DNA of 64,000 bases from Fonsecaea monophora (taxonomy: Eukaryota; Ascomycota; Eurotiomycetes; Chaetothyriales; Herpotrichiellaceae): positions 248,001 to 312,000 of the forward strand of contig NW_019173955.1 in assembly GCF_001642475.1 (NCBI RefSeq), in the 5' to 3' direction. Numbering within the stretch: position 1 is the first letter of the stretch; each line of letters starts with the position of its first letter. Made by a program: the position numbers and the translations under genes. Under the pieces are notes generated by a model that searched no databases, was not told the origin of the DNA, and was given only the letters and a program-made list of their open reading frames with translations. Positions 21,448 to 32,317 of the stretch are shown one piece after another.

Positions 21448-24400
21448 CTAACCCAAAAAGACGGGTATCCCATACATGACAGGCGCAGCCCCATTGAGAT
21501 ACTTCAGTAAACACGCATCGCGGGCGTGTGCTACAGCCTCATCAAGAGATTTCTTGCCAGACTTCTGCCTGCCACTCTGGTGCCTTGCTGCGTTTTCTTT
21601 GCCAGCTTTCGGATTCCTGCCCTTGTTGAGGGTCGGCACGGCTGAGTTGGCATCGGCGTCGATCAATCCCCAATCCGCCATCAGTTCCATGGCGAAACGG
21701 TCAATGTCCCGATCGGTAACATCCCACAGCGTTCCCACCACTGCCGGGCTGCCTGCACTCAGATAACTCAAAGGCATCCCATGAGGCTCGTATACTCCAC
21801 ATTCAGTCATTTTGGCACTGCTGCAACCCATCAGCAACGTCACCGCACACTTGTCCATCTTACGGATTGTGCGAGGTCTGATGTATTGCCCACCGCCTCC
21901 GTGACCAAAGTAGAGCATGAGCGAGCTATCTCTCAGAGCCGTCTCGAACTCATTTCCCTCAGGATGCCGATTCACAATGGCTCGGTAGTTAGACAGCTGA
22001 TTCTCGAAAATCTGGCCAAAGGTTTCTTGAGTGGCCACTAGGTCAGAAGACGGATTGAGGATATATGCACCATCCGTTCTCGGGATCATGTAACCTTTGA
22101 GGTCGTGCCGTTGATCTTCAATAGCTTTCAACTTTTCCCAGACGGACGCTATGGAGGGCATCCTGGAAACACCTTGATTCTTCAAGCACGACAACGACTC
22201 CCAGGGGAATGCCTGCAACTCTTTGTCCAGGACAAGAATCACATGGCCCCGCTTGTCTCGCGATGCTGATTGATGATCGTGGTAAGAATGTAGTGCGTCC
22301 AGTACTTCCACCAACATGGCGTCAAAATCGATCTCGTCATATGCGTTGCGCTCACCGTTGAATTGCAAGATATCAATAACAAAATACAGTAGGTCGGTGA
22401 CTGCATCCTCCAACTCCACTTCTCGAGGATGTCCGAGCGCCACAAAGAGCTCCAGCACATGGTCATGGAGTTCAACCACGTGTTCGCACGACTTTGACGA
22501 TTTCTGCCTCGAGGGAAGGTGTCGATGCAATGTTGAAGTGAGACATCGTCCGAATTTTCTGAGTTCACCTTCTTCGATATGGCCTGCGGAGAGTAGACCT
22601 CGAAATCCGCCGAACCAAATGTTCTCGATATTCTCAAGAAGAGTAGCAAGCTGACGATCCAAGGCTTGACGCTCAACATACCACTCCTTTCTGACAGACT
22701 TATCGACCGAAGAGCCCCTCGCATCGTGGGCACTAGCATTTGCCTTCATGATGATCTCTTGAATCTCTGCTTTGGCACTTTTCAGGTCAAGTTCCTCGCT
22801 GTCTCCTTCTGATGGATCTGGCCGTGCTAGGGGAATTCTGACAACAAACGGCGACCTCTGGTACGCTAACTGCGCGACAAAAAGCTCATTTCTGTCCTCA
22901 TTGAGTCCGAGGGATATGACCGACCATGATGCTGGCAGGAGGCTTGTGTCATAATCCAGCAGTTTATCTGACATCAGACATATATGGCTGTTGTCACTGT
23001 TGTGTGTGCTGGGCCAACTTTCCGTGCTCATCTTCTTGGCTGCACTGAGCTCACCTAAAGTCACAAAGCGTTCACGCGTCAGAGCGACATCAAGTGGAGT
23101 TGTCATATTCAACACGACATTCGAAGAAGAGCTGACCAACGGTTGGTTCAGAGCCGATGACAGCAGACTGATCTGGATAAGCAGTTTGTGGCATGTGTGA
23201 ACAATGTCGCAAGGTACTCGATTTTGCTTCTTGTTGCTTACTTCCCAGAGGATGTCGTAGGCCTGAAGCAACAGGGCCGTTCCGTCCTTGAATGTCTTTG
23301 CCGCCTGTTTTTGCCTTGACCTCTTCTTTTGGTCCTGGTCCTTTTCACCAAAAGTCCGAGAGGCTCCACCTTGTATCAATGAAACCCTGCCACTTTTTCT
23401 CGCTGATCGATACCTTACTGGAATGGCAACGGCTGTTTCGGCCAGCACATTATGTATGGAATCTTCCGAGAAACTTCTGAGCGCAGAGTGGACCAAGCTG
23501 AGAGCAATTGATGTGGTTTTACGGCAATCGTCGTCTTTGTCACACAGCGAGCTGGTGTCGAAGCGATCCGCTGGGTTTGCGCATCCAAGGAATATCTGAA
23601 GTCTAGATTCCAGAAATGAGATTCTCGCATTGAAGCCGCTCAGATCCAAAGTGGATTTGGAAGCTGGCGGGCACTTTTTGGGTGGACGTTTGATTTGATC
23701 AATTCCTTTCTGTCCTTTGACGCCGCGCTTTCTTCCGGTTGGCTTTGCTGAAGCGCAGACGGATCTGTCCTTTAGAGGCTCGCTCACAGCCAGCTCCACG
23801 GACGGGGAATCCTTGTCAACTGGGAGCTGCTTAGCCTCGATCAAGCACCGAGAGGCCGCTGAACCGTCCCCAAGGACTAGACACGTTTCAACTTGGTTAA
23901 GGGCCACATGACCCCGTATCCAGCTCGCATGATAATCCCTGGCGATCTGTGGCAGCTCCTGAAGGCTATTTTGTGCTTTCTCGACCTGGCCAGCTCGTGC
24001 ATGAAGAAGACCCAGCTCACTCAGTGCAATAATCGTATGGATAGAATGCCCCCATTTTTGGGCAATCTTCAGCGTCTGCTCATAAAACATAACGGCATCT
24101 TGATAAACCCCGCAATGTGCATTTAAAAATGCCATGTAGCTGAACACTGAGCAGCACAATGAGACCTCAGACCCAAGAACGACTGCGCTCGACGTCAATC
24201 GTACCGAAGGTGGGGAGGATAAGTCAAGCCTAGAGAGTTCGAAGGAGACGCAGTGTAATTCATGATCTAACGATCCATTCGAATGCGCAGGAGGTGCGGA
24301 AGCACAGACCCTTTCGATTGAAGACCAGATAGTGGCTGAGATTTTGGCCGATTGTCGTGCGAGAACGATGGCGTCCGCAAGCTGACTTGACTCAAAAGCC

Positions 24401-27400
24401 AGCCGCGATGCCAAATGAGCAGCTCTGCACCACATAATCTGTTCTCGCAACCTGGCCTTGGTTGACTTGGAGTTTCCTGGCCTTTCCCGAGCCTGCCATG
24501 CATTCCGAGCAATTACCAGCCACTTGTTGCTTGCATCAAGATCTTCCGCATACAGATGATGTTCCGAGTAGGTGAGTGCCAGTTCGGTTTCGAACAATGG
24601 GTCGTTCTCTTCCTGAGGGGCATTCTCGATCGTGGCGAAAGCCTTCTGGGCAGACTGAGGATCCTTGAGCAAGTCGTGGAATTGACCTTTGCGGAGGAGG
24701 ATCCTCTTGTATGATATCTCTTGAATGGGAACTCCAAGTTCCACCAAATGTTGCAAAGCTTCCAGGGCCATCAGGCTAACATCATAATTTCCGAGAATTG
24801 CCGCGTATTCCACAGAGAGCAGAAGCGGTGCGATATATGCTCCTACATCAAGACATTTCACATGTGTCTCTTGGTGAGTCTTGCAGGTCCGAACGATCTC
24901 GCACAGTTGTTTTACCCCTTGCGACACCGTTTGGTTGGAAAGCACTCCGGTCAAAAACCCGTATTGGAGGGAGAGGAGCGAACGAAGTTCTGGCTCATAT
25001 CTCGACAGGAAGACATTTTCAGCCGCAAGGTCAGCATCGAGTATTCTGCAAATGACAGAGGAGTTGATGGCAGTGGCCGAAACTGGCACTTTCTTCTTCA
25101 AAGCGAGCTGCAATAGCTGATTGATGACCCTCATGCTATACACCAGATATACCGGTTGTGGCAACAGTGACAGCAGGGTGTTCGCCATTGTCGCACATAG
25201 ATCGACTCTGTGATCATTCATGCCTAGGTCGACCATTGCGAGTAACTGTTTCTCAAGCAGCACCGCACGGTGTAATGAAGGTAATGACGGGTCGTCATAA
25301 AAGCTCTCACTCTCGCTCTCGCTCTCGCTTATCGGCGTATGGTCAAGGATTGCTTTAGAATAGGTGGTTAGAACTCTTCCCAAGGCTTTGCATCCTAAAT
25401 CTGAATGTGACCACGCCCGGTGAAAGGACACGGACAGAAGCAGATCCGCAACATCACCGAGGACGCCGTCCTTAATGCTGATTTCGATGGCGGTACGAAG
25501 GGCGGTTTCGGCCGTTCGAAAGTCACGCTCTTCCAAGTAGCAAGCTGCCAGCCTTTCATATTTGAGTGCGACATGCGCTACCTTTTGATCGGCCAGGGGC
25601 AAGTCCAACAGACCGAGGAGTGACATGCCCAGAATCCTCGACTGTTCCAACGGGGTTTTGCTCTCTTTGACGGCTTCCAAGTACCGTGCCCAAAACAACT
25701 GAGATATCCGTACTCTAAGCTGGTTTAGCGACGTCTCTAGTCTACACTGCGTCATCAAGGCAGCGCACTCGACTTGAAGAGTCTGGACTGCCGCTGAGCA
25801 GTCTTCGAGAGCCTCTGAAGCCGCCGCTACCAGATCTGCGTCTTGCGTAATAGCAAATTGTTCGGCGGACAAGACGGCATCGATAGTCTTCAGTAAGGTA
25901 GTTAGAAAGGCTTTGCGCTTCTCGACGCTCGAATTTTCTGAAGACAATATCAGAATTGAACGGATGTGGCGGCGTAAGAAGTTGAAGGAACAATAGGTAA
26001 AGCGGATTAGAGTTGTCTGAAAGTCTATCAAGGGCCCATTTGCTTCCATATGAGGTCGTGTCTTGTCAAACGAAATGAGTTCGGCGGCGGCTTTGCGGAG
26101 CTGGGCCAACAGCAGTAGGAATTTGTCAAGGTCAGCTGGAGGTAGCTCTCTTGGTTCCGCAAGAGCACTCCCCATGCTCTTTAATGACTCCAGTGTCTTT
26201 GTTGACCTACTTGAAGCTCGTAGGCGTGATAATGTGATTTGACACCGCAATATCAGATGCGAAGCGCCGCTTGTTTGCCGAAGGCGCTCTTCCACCAAAG
26301 CAATGAGCTGAGGATATTCGTCTGGATCTCGAATGACTTGTAACAGAGTGCCAATCATGTCTGGGGGTGTGTTAAACTCGCATTTGAATGGCCTTGTGAG
26401 CTTCTGAATCGAACCAAGTGCCTGAAACGTGTAAGCTGTCGACGCTTTTAGGTCCTTGGTGGTTGCAAATAGCTGCTTGATCGCTCTGTGAAGCGGGTGC
26501 CATACTTCTGTCGGCGGGCTGGGTAAGTGACCAGAGTGAACCCACGATTCGAACTTGATACGTAACGACAAGCAAAACAGTTTGAAAAGATCCAGGGGTG
26601 ACGAATTCTCTCCTTTTGAGCTCGTAGCAAGAGCGTACAGCTTAGACAATGCAAGAGATATGGTGCGAAGCTGTAAGCCAGACTGTTCTGATGTCAGGAG
26701 TTTGTTTTCCAGTGCTCTTGACGTAACCCAGGCTGGACTCCCAATAGCGTCCGGCTGAAGTGACTTAAGAAGCTCGGAGTCGATGCATTTGGGCCCAACC
26801 AGTAGAGCAAGGCGCAGAGCCTGACTCTGCAACGATGCTGTGAATCGGAACCTTCGATCTTCATCTGCAGCATCTGGTCGCCCTAGCAGAAGCTTCGCGA
26901 TATTTGATTGAGATGAAGATTTCTTTCTGACCTCATCTCCCCAGTATCTTTCGTGGATATCGCAGAGCTGGCGTTGTGCTTGCTTGATGAGATTCAACGA
27001 GATGCTTCTGTCTAGCAGGATCAGTGCGGCGTTCTCCAGCTCCGCGTTGTTGCCTGCGGTGGACACTACATCTTTGTGATCAGATCGTCTCAAAAACAGC
27101 AATGCGGAGTAGGAAAGATCTGCCAGTAAGCCCGAGTCCGTTGGGGCGTTGCAGATGGTGCTCTTCTTGGAGTCGAGGGCGGGCTTTCTGCGTTCCTTAT
27201 TCGGTGACCGTTCTTGAAGTGGTCCATTATTGGGGTTGACAGACGATTCAGTTTTGGTTGCTGGAGCTTCTCTAAGAGCTTTGGCTGCCTCTCCAAGACA
27301 CTTCAATGTGGAATTGAATGTGTCAGTAGCAATCTTTCGTCGCTCAGTCTCCGACAGACGCGGTATCTTCTCGTCATTGGTCTCATGAATCTGGATTACT

Positions 27401-27645
27401 GCGCCTGGCTTTTGTCTGTTTCTAGTTGCGTGTCTGATGGGTGGCCGACTTATGCTGGAGCCTTTTACTTGTCTAGCCTTTTTGGTTGAAGCACAAGCGG
27501 CTTTAGATTCGCATTCGTCGAAGGAAGCAAGGCCGAGAACAGCTCGCAAAAACCTCAAGGTTCGTGGTGTGGGCGCTGATAGGTTGAGGTGCGTGCGAAC
27601 CCAGTCAGATGGTGCAGAAGCGACGGGATCCTGAAGAGGTGTCAT
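21448..27645 (-). CDS. ESP1: Separase (cohesin-cleaving cysteine protease)
   Basis: A 2065-aa single-exon gene, starting MTPLQDPVAS at the ATG 27645. Separase cleaves the Scc1/Rad21 kleisin at anaphase after securin is destroyed. The long N-terminal two thirds are helical repeats (TPR/HEAT-like; many L-x3-A-x6-A patterns). The C-terminal caspase-like peptidase C50 domain has the dyad His1915 in LYFGHGGGGQYI and Cys1941 in LLMGCSSAKM, followed by GMPLSYLSAGSPAVVGTLWDVTDRD. Length matches Aspergillus BimB. An S-E dipeptide run (about residues 770-778) is encoded by a CTCTCG-type microsatellite near 25308-25330. An acidic/basic linker (KKRSRQKQAAKTFKDG) lies near 1440-1460. CHAT-type proteins share the dyad, but size and the segment after Cys fit separase. 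Confidence 0.94.
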   Translation of the reverse strand: MTPLQDPVASAPSDWVRTHLNLSAPTPRTLRFLRAVLGLASFDECESKAACASTKKARQVKGSSISRPPIRHATRNRQKPGAVIQIHETNDEKIPRLSETERRKIATDTFNSTLKCLGEAAKALREAPATKTESSVNPNNGPLQERSPNKERRKPALDSKKSTICNAPTDSGLLADLSYSALLFLRRSDHKDVVSTAGNNAELENAALILLDRSISLNLIKQAQRQLCDIHERYWGDEVRKKSSSQSNIAKLLLGRPDAADEDRRFRFTASLQSQALRLALLVGPKCIDSELLKSLQPDAIGSPAWVTSRALENKLLTSEQSGLQLRTISLALSKLYALATSSKGENSSPLDLFKLFCLSLRIKFESWVHSGHLPSPPTEVWHPLHRAIKQLFATTKDLKASTAYTFQALGSIQKLTRPFKCEFNTPPDMIGTLLQVIRDPDEYPQLIALVEERLRQTSGASHLILRCQITLSRLRASSRSTKTLESLKSMGSALAEPRELPPADLDKFLLLLAQLRKAAAELISFDKTRPHMEANGPLIDFQTTLIRFTYCSFNFLRRHIRSILILSSENSSVEKRKAFLTTLLKTIDAVLSAEQFAITQDADLVAAASEALEDCSAAVQTLQVECAALMTQCRLETSLNQLRVRISQLFWARYLEAVKESKTPLEQSRILGMSLLGLLDLPLADQKVAHVALKYERLAACYLEERDFRTAETALRTAIEISIKDGVLGDVADLLLSVSFHRAWSHSDLGCKALGRVLTTYSKAILDHTPISESESESESFYDDPSLPSLHRAVLLEKQLLAMVDLGMNDHRVDLCATMANTLLSLLPQPVYLVYSMRVINQLLQLALKKKVPVSATAINSSVICRILDADLAAENVFLSRYEPELRSLLSLQYGFLTGVLSNQTVSQGVKQLCEIVRTCKTHQETHVKCLDVGAYIAPLLLSVEYAAILGNYDVSLMALEALQHLVELGVPIQEISYKRILLRKGQFHDLLKDPQSAQKAFATIENAPQEENDPLFETELALTYSEHHLYAEDLDASNKWLVIARNAWQARERPGNSKSTKARLREQIMWCRAAHLASRLAFESSQLADAIVLARQSAKISATIWSSIERVCASAPPAHSNGSLDHELHCVSFELSRLDLSSPPSVRLTSSAVVLGSEVSLCCSVFSYMAFLNAHCGVYQDAVMFYEQTLKIAQKWGHSIHTIIALSELGLLHARAGQVEKAQNSLQELPQIARDYHASWIRGHVALNQVETCLVLGDGSAASRCLIEAKQLPVDKDSPSVELAVSEPLKDRSVCASAKPTGRKRGVKGQKGIDQIKRPPKKCPPASKSTLDLSGFNARISFLESRLQIFLGCANPADRFDTSSLCDKDDDCRKTTSIALSLVHSALRSFSEDSIHNVLAETAVAIPVRYRSARKSGRVSLIQGGASRTFGEKDQDQKKRSRQKQAAKTFKDGTALLLQAYDILWEVSNKKQNRVPCDIVHTCHKLLIQISLLSSALNQPLVSSSSNVVLNMTTPLDVALTRERFVTLGELSAAKKMSTESWPSTHNSDNSHICLMSDKLLDYDTSLLPASWSVISLGLNEDRNELFVAQLAYQRSPFVVRIPLARPDPSEGDSEELDLKSAKAEIQEIIMKANASAHDARGSSVDKSVRKEWYVERQALDRQLATLLENIENIWFGGFRGLLSAGHIEEGELRKFGRCLTSTLHRHLPSRQKSSKSCEHVVELHDHVLELFVALGHPREVELEDAVTDLLYFVIDILQFNGERNAYDEIDFDAMLVEVLDALHSYHDHQSASRDKRGHVILVLDKELQAFPWESLSCLKNQGVSRMPSIASVWEKLKAIEDQRHDLKGYMIPRTDGAYILNPSSDLVATQETFGQIFENQLSNYRAIVNRHPEGNEFETALRDSSLMLYFGHGGGGQYIRPRTIRKMDKCAVTLLMGCSSAKMTECGVYEPHGMPLSYLSAGSPAVVGTLWDVTDRDIDRFAMELMADWGLIDADANSAVPTLNKGRNPKAGKENAARHQSGRQKSGKKSLDEAVAHARDACLLKYLNGAAPVMYGIPVFLG

Positions 27646-29447
27646 TGTATAGGGATGGCGACTAAGAGCATAACGCACCGTTTTACCGGTCTGATTATTG
27701 CTTGGTTTTGGATTATGATTAATGTCTGGTGTTGGTGGTTGAAAGCGCGCGGTGGCCCATTTTGGCCATAAAATAAACAAGGGACTGTCGCCGCCGCTTA
27801 GACCCGGCGTTAACACTGGCGAGGCCTCGGCGCTAACCAACTTGGCGGCAAAAGCGTTGTGAAAACTGCTCGCAGCCTTTGGGACTCACCCAAGCCCCGC
27901 CGCTTTTATAACTGCGCATCTTGCTCAATAATGACCTGCCATCATTGGTCGAAAACTCGCGAGTCGGCCACTGGAGCACGTGATGAATTTCCTCCAACAT
28001 CCGTTCGATGAAATCCACACATCCATTCACTTCCTAGTCACCTGATGCTACACACCAACCCATGTAAGTATAAGTGTATTTTTCCACGTCAAGTGGAGGT
28101 TATGAAGCAGTTCTGGGGGGGACAGCTTGGTGAATGGAGCTTGAGTTCAAGAACGGAAAAAAGGTGATGTGTCGCGTGAATAGGAGGAAAGCTGGCGTTT
28201 CTACTACGGCCATCGGTCAAGCTACAGCATCGCTCAAACTGGCTCCTCTCACACAGTTCCCCGTTCTTTGGTTTTCCCTTCACCAGGTTGACACGAGTGC
28301 AGTCAGTGGATACCCTGCGCATTTTGCCACTACACTCAGATCCGGAACGCGCCGCCTCATGGGTAGGAGTGTGCAAAGACGAACCACTCATCGCTCTCTT
28401 TCGACAGTATCGGGCTGTGTCGAAGTGAGGTGGACCTCGGTCAGTACCGTGCTATCGTCTTTGACAAAGGTTGCTATAAGATCCCGTTGAATGAGAGCAG
28501 AGACCATCATCCCGACAAGTTATAATGAGATAGTATCATACTGGCGATGATGTCAACGCGGGCCACGGGATCTGCCTACCGCTTACAACCATCCGAGAGC
28601 CAGGACGGAGATAGACTGGCGCTTTTATGGGGTCGGCCAGACGCGAATGCACTGTAGCTCATCTCAGCCTCCCTGTGCTGTGCAGCATTGGTTGGCTTGC
28701 TTTGTCGTAACCGACTCACTGAAACGCCACAACACGGCCAGGTTTTCACCATCTTCGCCATAAGATATGATGCCCGTGGAGTTAGCGCGTCTGGTGAAGG
28801 GGTATCAACGGCTATAAATATGGCCATCCCGTTCGAGCAGTTCGTTGGGGCGAAACGCGTAACGACCCTGATCATTTGTTCGATCCAGGGGATGCGCAGC
28901 ACAAATTCCCACTCCTCGAATCTTGACACGGTCAACCCACTCGATTCCGCTTGCTTCGTCAAGAGGAGGAGGGCGGGTAGGCCGATCCAATCCCAGTTCC
29001 CCTGTCGTCCCTACGCAAGAGTCGGCGTGGAAGGAGATCTCTGTACGGAGATCCATAAGTACATGGCCTCTTTCACCATTGTGATCGCAGCTTGGCCAAC
29101 CAAGTCAGTGGACCCAGCATGCTGGCGAAGCGATATCCCAGTACGTGACCGATTCGTGCAACACTGTTTAAGGTCAATACTCGCTCATGACCAATGACGA
29201 AAGGACGTACTGTACGTCCTTTCCTGTCATGGCATATGCAAGACTCGGTATGAAGAGGGGCATTAAGCCAGCCCCGGATTCATTTTCACCGTTGCGAAAA
29301 TGGACATAAGGAGTGCTGCAAAGTTGGTCTTTCAAGAATTTGAGGCTGTCTTGAGAGTGCGAACAAAGCACATGGTATGAGGAAATTGATCGGTCCCTGG
29401 ATAGAGTAAGCATGTCAGAAGTGTTCCAGTCATGTGAATACCGAATC
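27646..29447. other. Long intergenic region with an isolated TATA box and palindrome
   Basis: 1.8 kb upstream of separase and downstream of the DUF7924-type gene. Frames up to about 170 codons occur (28688-29197 on +) but none starts with a usable ATG or resembles a family. A consensus TATAAATA sits at 28813-28820 on + with no recognisable gene after it, and a perfect palindrome lies at 29199-29223. A short noncoding or species-specific gene is possible; I cannot support one. Confidence 0.4.
29199..29223. repeat. Perfect 25-bp palindrome (12-bp arms, 1-bp centre)
   Basis: GAAAGGACGTAC at 29199-29210 is followed by one T and then its exact complement GTACGTCCTTTC at 29212-29223. It lies about 225 bp beyond the last in-frame stop of the DUF7924-type gene. 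Confidence 0.9.
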
Positions 29448-29630
29448 TCATTTCTTCTTTGGTTTCTTGAATGTCGCCTTTTTTGATGTTTGGGTAACAG
29501 AAGTTTCTGGTGTCGAGTCCTGAGGGTCGAGGTGCCTCAGCTCGTCGGCAACTGCAGCTCCTGAGTCCGAGAGATGATGGCTTTGGAGGCCCTGTGAAAG
29601 TCCAGATGATGAGGTAAATTGCAGATCGGA

Positions 29631-31137
29631 TTATTCCAAGACCTCAAAATGTATATCGGGTGGTATTGCGTCGATTGCCGAGCAAAGCCTTTTAAAGTGA
29701 GCAGGCATCCAGGTGTTATAGACGCTCTTGGTAAATTTATATGCCGTCCATTTCTCTTTGCCATCCTGTTCTGTAAAGTCGAACTTACGGATAGTGTGGC
29801 GGTAGAACATGGTCTTTTTGCCTTCGATCACAGGGTAGTGGCTATAGATCCTCACAGTCTCGTTGTCATGCGAAATGGAAAAGGCGAGGATCTCCCGATG
29901 AAGCTCTTGCTCGCGCTTGACTAGCCGGAACAGTTCCACGACTCCCCGAACAGCGAGCGTCATGCTGTGCGCGTTCTGTCGATCTGCCACGTCGAGTGCG
30001 GCCGCACCGCACTTCACTTCGCTCGAGAAGAAGGGGAAGTACATGTACCATGTGCCCATGAAGAAGGAGTTGTCGGTCAGGTCGCCAACGAATGGCTGAA
30101 GTTTCTTAAGCTGGTCGTCTGTAAATGCAGAGCGTTTGAAACCCACAGAGTAGTCTGGTTGAGGTCGTCTCTTGGTAACAGGAATTGAATTGTTCCAACC
30201 CTCATTGATGCTCTCAGTTAGTTTATCGAGATGTTGGGCACCAAACGTAGCCAGCGTTTCCGCAGATGGGACGATTAGTTGGGCTATATCCTGGATCACC
30301 CTTGCCTCATTTCTGTCTTGGAACTTTCTGTAGGCTTTCTCAAACACGTCATCAGAGAATATAGAATCCTTGGGGGTCGTTTGCTCCTTCGTCAACATGT
30401 CGCGACAGAGAGCTTTGCTCTCTTTTGTAATATCTAGCTCGGACTTGTCCATATAGCTTCCCACAGCCTCGAGTAGGATCCTGTAACGTGGGTCTCGATA
30501 AGGAGCACTCTTCTCCTCCCTTGACTTTTGGTCACTCGGTGTAGTTGAGCTGGGTGCGCTAGACTCGCTATCCGATCGCTTTCGGCGAAGAGAGTCGGTG
30601 GATTTCTTTCTCGCGAATAAATGACTCATTTCGCCATTTTCGTGGAAGTATCCTTGGGGCCAGTGGGATGTCTGCGTCCAATACGTAATAGAATCAACGT
30701 CCTGAAGAGAGGGTCTAGGGCAAGATGTTCGCGGTCGTTTTGGAGAGGGTGGTTCTAGCTGCTGTTCGGCTTCTCGTTTCCGCTTCGGAGGCTTTGGTGG
30801 TAGAAAGGTAGGTGGTGAGTGTGCACACTGTATTAGGTCAGTCTTCATCACTACCATAACATTGGCGACTTACATCAGGGACTTTAATGTCGCTGGCTGG
30901 AGGTGGGAGAGGCTGCCGGCTGGCTTTTAGTCGAAGCTCATGGACCTCAATCAAGCGGTCCAGACGGGCGCTTCGTCGAAGAGGGTGTTGCTGTTGTCCT
31001 TTCTTGATGCCTTGAGGGCGATCTGCTTTGCTGGTGAGTCGAGGACTGATGGAAGCGGCGGATAAATGACCTTGATGTGGCAGCCCCACGGATTGCCTTC
31101 TGATCTTCTGAGCGGTTACACTGTCTCGTGGTGCCAT
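29631..31137 (-). CDS. DUF7924-type nuclear protein with a stop near its C-terminus
   Basis: Exons 31137-30874 and 30827-29631 encode 486 aa. The N-terminal 200 residues are basic, Pro/Ser-rich and probably disordered, with NLS-like KPPKRKREAE and SPKRPRTSC. The C-terminal half (about 205-485) matches the fungal DUF7924 pattern: YRDPRYRILLEAVGSYM, FGAQHLDKL, FFMGTWYMYFPFFSSEVKCG, DRQNAHSMTLAVRGVVELF and HTIRKFDFTEQDGKEKW. The last residues are FEVLE, then TAA (29633-29631). The same frame then stays open for another 60 codons to a TGA at 29450-29448, with a Ser-rich stretch ending KKPKKK. So TAA may be a recent C-to-T nonsense change, or the ending may be spliced. Function is unknown; these proteins are often expanded in fungi. 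Confidence 0.85.
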
Positions 31138-31666
31138 GATTGCTCGAAATGAGGGTGAAAGGAATGGGCAGCTTCAAGTAGTTGCCGCCAGTGAATTACC
31201 ATCGCAGTTGGGAACTATTAGCGCCTAGACCTAGGTAGCATGTGACATCACACGAAAGGCGGACGGTTAGGCCACAGGGGCTTCTTGGCAACCCGCATGA
31301 TGCATGCTTATGTTGCGGAGCCAAAGTGCGATGGACTGGCCATTCGCGGTAGAGAAACAATAGTGACTGCGTGATTCGTACGAGGTACTCGGGCGTTTGA
31401 CAGCGCACCGGGAAGACACGGCGAATAGGGTTCTGCTTCCATCTTTGGGGGGCCTCACCTGGCTCACCCTGGCTCGCGAGCGACCGGGGTGAGCACAGGG
31501 CGGCATCACCCTCGTCCCAAAGAGGGGTGCACTGGGCGCGATTTTACCTCCTCTTGGCGCCGCTAAACTTGAGTGTGAGTGTCTGTAGCTCATACTTGGT
31601 GTAAGGAATCGGATTCGCATTGCGGACAATACATTGCGGAACACACCGCTCATTCCTTGAATATAA
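31138..31666. promoter_or_regulatory. Divergent promoter region
   Basis: 529 bp between the DUF7924-type gene (leftward) and the mitochondrial protein gene (rightward). It includes a short inverted GAGCCAGGTGAGGC-like area near 31452-31475. No gene is supported; the 139-codon minus frame at 31267-31686 overlaps the next gene's start and has no coding character. Confidence 0.45.
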
Positions 31667-32317
31667 ATGAGCTGCACAAAGTCCATCCTGTCCTGCAGCG
31701 TAGCTCAGCCTCGTCTGCTCAGAACAAACCTATCGAACCCAAGTTGGTCCCGGTTGCGCTGGCTGTGTCGATCCCGCCATACCACCTCCCAAGAGCGCCG
31801 TCTTCCTCGCATAGCTCAATCTTCCATATGGGACTCGATCATTCCTAGAGCTTTTCGAGACAGATCGCTATCCCATGAGCAGTCCGTGCACAAGAAACCC
31901 TCGAACCCGGCGACATATTTCATATGGATCTATATCCTGATCGGCTCTCAAGCCATTCGAATCATTGGTGTCAAGAACGAATTCATGGCCTTTTCTCGCA
32001 GAGCGGATGTCAAGATAGAAAAGCTTAGAGAGGTCGTCAAAAGGCTACAGAATGGTGAAGAAGTGGACGTGGAGAAGATCCTAGGCACAGGAGATGATAA
32101 ACAAGAGCGCGAATGGGAAGAAGTGTTGGAAGAATTGCAGAGAGAGGACAGAGTATGGCAGAGCAACAAGGAGAAAAGTCGCGAAGTGAAAGAACGCCTG
32201 GCTAAGGAAGAACAAGACGCCAATCCTGTCAACGACGTTCAAGAAACGGCTCTAGCGGCTGACCGGTTACCTCCATCGTCTAATAATGCTTTTCCACGAA
32301 GTCCCGGATTCTACTGA
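31667..32317 (+). CDS. Mitochondrial inner-membrane protein, DUF5321-like
   Basis: A 216-aa single-exon frame from the ATG at 31667. Residues 1 to about 55 are Arg/Ser-rich without acidic residues, a mitochondrial presequence pattern. A single membrane helix follows (TYFIWIYILIGSQAIRIIG, about 84-103). Then comes a highly charged helical, probably coiled-coil segment (RRADVKIEKLREVVKRLQNG... WEEVLEELQREDRVWQ). The C-terminus is low in complexity. This one-helix plus coiled-coil layout is that of fungal DUF5321/INA-type proteins, some of which assist ATP synthase assembly. The family assignment is from pattern memory, and assembly factor is only a suggestion. Confidence 0.75.
   Translation: MSCTKSILSCSVAQPRLLRTNLSNPSWSRLRWLCRSRHTTSQERRLPRIAQSSIWDSIIPRAFRDRSLSHEQSVHKKPSNPATYFIWIYILIGSQAIRIIGVKNEFMAFSRRADVKIEKLREVVKRLQNGEEVDVEKILGTGDDKQEREWEEVLEELQREDRVWQSNKEKSREVKERLAKEEQDANPVNDVQETALAADRLPPSSNNAFPRSPGFY

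Noticed and set aside
21448..27645. Reading the large minus-strand protein as a CHAT-domain protein other than separase
   Set aside because: Length, the 26-residue His-Cys spacing and the conserved segment after the Cys fit separase better.
28688..29197. 169-codon plus-strand frame upstream of the palindrome
   Set aside because: It begins at a non-ATG codon and its protein has mixed, random-looking composition with no recognisable motif.
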